This document shows positions 61,088-64,000 of a stretch of DNA of 64,000 nt, piece by piece. The notes beneath the pieces were generated by a model that saw only the letters and a list, made by a program, of their open reading frames with translations, was not told the DNA's origin and made no database searches. The stretch comes from Citrobacter amalonaticus (lineage in GTDB: Bacteria; Pseudomonadota; Gammaproteobacteria; Enterobacterales; Enterobacteriaceae). Each line of letters begins with the position of its first letter. Position 1 is the first letter of the stretch. Where the stretch lies: contig NZ_JAGTXM010000002.1 of assembly GCF_018252635.1 (NCBI RefSeq), positions 328,962 through 392,961 of the forward strand. Reading direction: 5' to 3'. A program made the translations under genes and the position numbers.

Positions 61088-64000
61088 TCAGAAGCTGTAT
61101 TTGAAGCCAATGGAAGCCTGAGAATCACGGTATCCTTTGTCACCGATTTGTTGGGTGACACTGCCCCATACGCTCAGCCTTTGGTTGACGTTGCCTTCAA
61201 TACCCACTTTAGCTTCTCCGATGTTACGTGTGCCTGTCTGATAATCAGACACGTCATTCATTGTCACACCGACGTTTTTCGTATTGTGTAACCAGTTCAC
61301 TTCAACAAACGGCTGCAGTGTTCGGCCAGTGTCAGCATCCGTCTGCTGGCGATAAGCGCGCAGACCTAAACGCGTTGACAGGTTATCGCCATTGCCCGTG
61401 ACGCTTGTACCATTCGTTTCAACATGTTTGTCTGCATGGACACCCATCCAGATCGCCTGAGCTTTTGGCTGAAGCCAGTAACTGACGTTATCGCTCTGGC
61501 TTAGATTAAAGCTGTATCCTGCTTCAATCGACGCTAACCATCCTTCAGAATTATATTTCTCTTCCGCTAATCCCTCACCCTGAACAGAGTTAGTAAACCA
61601 GGCATGTTGTATCCAGCTATCGACATATAATCCGGACTTATCCTCCTGGTTGGCATACCAGGTACCATATAATCCCAACGAATAGCCATCTACTCTGCTA
61701 TTTGCTTTATAGGTACTGTACTTAGCATCAGTATGACCTTGCGCGTAACCATAACCCGCCATGACGCCTAAATGAAAGCGATCCAGGCCACGGTGACTCC
61801 ATTGGGCAATATCCCCGCCGATTTGTACCACGTAGCGATTGGTCTGTGTTTTTAGCTGACCCGATCGGGTCTTACTACGATTGTGTCCACCATCCTGACG
61901 CAACCACATACTGGTCACTTTGTTCTCACCGGTTAAAAAGTCGGTGTATTGTGTTTCACCAAGTCGATCATGCAAACGAGAAAGGAACAGCGTATTCGCT
62001 GCCGCAAGGTTTGTAACATAGGCCCCTGCCTCAGGCCGAATGACCTTAGCTCCCCCACCGTCATGTTCCTCTGCAGGCTGAGACGGCGCAATGGGCGTGG
62101 ACGGCTCAGCGGGAATTGACGGCTGCGAAGGCGTCACTGGCGTCGTGGGGTCAGTGGGCGTTACAGGGACTTCCGGCTCTTCATAGACAGCACTGGTTAA
62201 ATACCAGTTCTTACCCGTTTTCGCGACGTGATATTCATAAGCACCGGCTACGACGCGATTTCTTAGCGCGAAGATACCATCAGATTCACCCGAGACAGTA
62301 ATCACTTCAATGCCATCTGCCGTTTGTGCACCGCTGCCATTATGATTATTCACAAACAGACCGGTTGTGCCGGAGGTATTTCCCTCCACCACCAGTTTAT
62401 CTGTCTCAGAATTATCATCACCCAACGTCGTGTTGAGGGTTATGTTACCGCCGCCGCTATAATTGCCATTCACCGTCAATGTCTTAAATGTACCACCGTT
62501 GCCAGGCGGCATAAAAACGACCGAACCGTTATTTGACAGCGTTGAAACTGCCGAACTGTCAGTCATATTCCATTGGCTGATATCATTTAGTGTCATACTA
62601 TCAACATCGGTCGTCTGGCCGGTGAATGAGGAAGCATGGTTTAACGTCACGTCTAAAGTCGCATCAGCATTATTGGATTGTGAGATAATATCGCCGACGA
62701 TATGTGAATTATCTGCCGTAATATCCACCGCGCCAGATCGCACTGTTGAACTCAAATCCTTAATGTTGATGGCGGTACCGCTCTCGCCTCCCGAACGGCC
62801 GATAATAGTAGAATCATTCAGGTTCAGCGCTAACGATCCGCTTTCATTCTGGATGGCATAACCATCGTTCGTCTCGATATGGCTACCTGTTATCTGTAAA
62901 CTATTACTATCGTTTGTGCTCACAGTATTAAAGACAATGCCATGGCTGTTGTTTCCGGACACATTCAGAATGCTGTTATTCAGTTGAGCATCAGCCCCAT
63001 TTTGTACCCGCATGCCGACAGAAGAATCCCCCTGAATTTGTGCGCTGAGACGATCTGCATGCAAAATACTCCCCGCCGTTTTCGCCAGTAACCCTGTTGA
63101 TGTAATACCGCGAGTTGTCAGTTGAACATTATCAAGATAGATTTGTGACCCCGCAGATTCAACACTGGCGCCGACACTGTCTGTACCGTTGAGCGTGATA
63201 ACTGAATCAGATGCGGTAATGGTAGTGGGCGCAATACTATCGCTATTATTATGATGCGCATACAGCGCATAACTGTTATTTCCGGCGGTAATCACTTCAC
63301 TGTTATTCGCCAAAAGAATCTGGCTACCATTTTTCATACCTACAGCGATAGCACTATCACCCAGCATGTCTATTTTTGTATTACGAACTTCCGATACTTC
63401 CTGGCTTTTATCGGCAAATACGGCACTGGTGTTGCTACCATGCGTTATAATGTGAGAATTGTTCATCAAAAATTGAGAACGCCCTATTTGCCAGATACCG
63501 TACCCAACGATGTCATTCATCTGCGTTTCGATCGTGACATTATCATAAATACCTTTGCTCGCCTGTATCTGCTCTGGCACCGAGAAACCGGCATCCCAGG
63601 ATAATGCCGAACCATAGCTACGATTACCATGAATATACGTATTCTGGGCTGTGATTAGCGCGCCATTACGTGCATTGAAACCGGTCGACTGACTAAGCAT
63701 TGAGATATCAGAATCCGTCACATGAATGCTTGTGCCAATATCCTTAGCAGTTAATCCATGCTCATGTGCAATCATCTCTGTATTATGGATATTGGCCGTC
63801 GCGCCATCTGATAATTGCGCAATATAACAAAAACTCTCTATTCTGGAGTCAGATATATCAACAAAAGAATCCTGGCCATAGGCGAGAATAGCCTGTGTGC
63901 GGTCACGGCTAAAACCAATCATGTTTGTTAAATGATTTATTGTTGCGCCCTTGAGAATGACCTTTCCCCCGGCATAAGCCATAACGACGGCCCTACCACT
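61088..64000 (-). CDS. Autotransporter adhesin, partial (N-terminus beyond window)
   Basis: At least 970 residues; the frame is open to the right edge, so the signal peptide and first part of the passenger are missing. The passenger is a beta-helix of pertactin/AIDA type, with about 25 short rungs rich in N-S-x-(I/V) and terms such as GSQILLANNSEVITAGNNSYALYA. Then comes a Pro-Thr linker (EPEVPVTPTDPTTPVTPSQP…, about 90 residues before the barrel) and a 12-strand barrel of about 280 residues (from YVTNLAAANTLFLSRLHDRLG) ending SIGFKYSF with the terminal aromatic. Probably an adhesin. Confidence 0.88.
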   Translation of the reverse strand, partial: SGRAVVMAYAGGKVILKGATINHLTNMIGFSRDRTQAILAYGQDSFVDISDSRIESFCYIAQLSDGATANIHNTEMIAHEHGLTAKDIGTSIHVTDSDISMLSQSTGFNARNGALITAQNTYIHGNRSYGSALSWDAGFSVPEQIQASKGIYDNVTIETQMNDIVGYGIWQIGRSQFLMNNSHIITHGSNTSAVFADKSQEVSEVRNTKIDMLGDSAIAVGMKNGSQILLANNSEVITAGNNSYALYAHHNNSDSIAPTTITASDSVITLNGTDSVGASVESAGSQIYLDNVQLTTRGITSTGLLAKTAGSILHADRLSAQIQGDSSVGMRVQNGADAQLNNSILNVSGNNSHGIVFNTVSTNDSNSLQITGSHIETNDGYAIQNESGSLALNLNDSTIIGRSGGESGTAINIKDLSSTVRSGAVDITADNSHIVGDIISQSNNADATLDVTLNHASSFTGQTTDVDSMTLNDISQWNMTDSSAVSTLSNNGSVVFMPPGNGGTFKTLTVNGNYSGGGNITLNTTLGDDNSETDKLVVEGNTSGTTGLFVNNHNGSGAQTADGIEVITVSGESDGIFALRNRVVAGAYEYHVAKTGKNWYLTSAVYEEPEVPVTPTDPTTPVTPSQPSIPAEPSTPIAPSQPAEEHDGGGAKVIRPEAGAYVTNLAAANTLFLSRLHDRLGETQYTDFLTGENKVTSMWLRQDGGHNRSKTRSGQLKTQTNRYVVQIGGDIAQWSHRGLDRFHLGVMAGYGYAQGHTDAKYSTYKANSRVDGYSLGLYGTWYANQEDKSGLYVDSWIQHAWFTNSVQGEGLAEEKYNSEGWLASIEAGYSFNLSQSDNVSYWLQPKAQAIWMGVHADKHVETNGTSVTGNGDNLSTRLGLRAYRQQTDADTGRTLQPFVEVNWLHNTKNVGVTMNDVSDYQTGTRNIGEAKVGIEGNVNQRLSVWGSVTQQIGDKGYRDSQASIGFKYSF

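Overview
The window looks like the chromosome of an enterobacterium close to Citrobacter or Salmonella. The gene order phoH-efeBOU-putP-putA-rutR-ymdF-wrbA-yccJ-agp-scsABCD-cbpAM-yccM is the E. coli/Salmonella backbone read in reverse. The proteins match the remembered E. coli K-12 sequences closely, and scsABCD between agp and cbpA is a Salmonella/Citrobacter trait. All identifications come from reading motifs and recalled homologues; no database search was run.

Layout. 1-160: the last bases and terminator of a tRNA-Ser gene, probably the outer end of an integrated element lying to the left. 0.2-6.6 kb: phoH, the intact Fur-boxed efeUOB ferrous-iron system, and putP. 6.6-13.6 kb: the put control region, putA, an LprI-like protein, an orphan rutR (no rutA-G beside it), ymdF, wrbA and yccJ. 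13.6-16 kb: an insertion with a dead IS4-family transposase fragment, a CHAP-type hydrolase with a likely immunity partner, and a frameshifted second hydrolase. 16-19.5 kb: agp, an ArsR-type regulator, a TauE/SafE exporter and an unknown HTH protein. 19.5-28 kb: a complete FetM/P19-type iron system (FTR1 permease, P19, DUF2318 protein, two FtsX permeases, ATPase, thioredoxin) under a strong Fur box, followed by a stand-alone NqrC-like flavoprotein. 28.2-31.6 kb: scsDCBA. 31.8-35.4 kb: cbpA, cbpM, yccM (with an FNR-like site) and an AI-2E family protein. 35.6-41.7 kb: a sugar-acid operon (Fe-alcohol dehydrogenase, two diverged DgoK-type kinases, an ACS transporter, a KDPG-type aldolase, an IclR regulator). 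42.4-43.9 kb: pitB.

43.9-57.1 kb is the most interesting region. It holds a fatty acyl-AMP ligase, a NAD-dependent epimerase/reductase, a dedicated acyl carrier protein and a serine-palmitoyltransferase-like enzyme in one overlapping operon, with a bCerS-like GNAT acyltransferase divergent from it. This is the five-gene set used for bacterial ceramide synthesis in Caulobacter. Facing it are three thymidylate-kinase-like P-loop proteins, a MOP-family flippase, an unknown protein, a YtfJ-like periplasmic protein and a second LptF/LptG pair. I infer a self-contained system that makes, modifies (perhaps phosphorylates) and exports a sphingolipid.

57.2-64 kb: a LuxR-type regulator, an AT-rich gene-free stretch, the yjhP-yjhQ-topAI toxin-antitoxin module known from the KpLE2 element, a glyoxalase-fold protein, and a large autotransporter that runs off the right edge.
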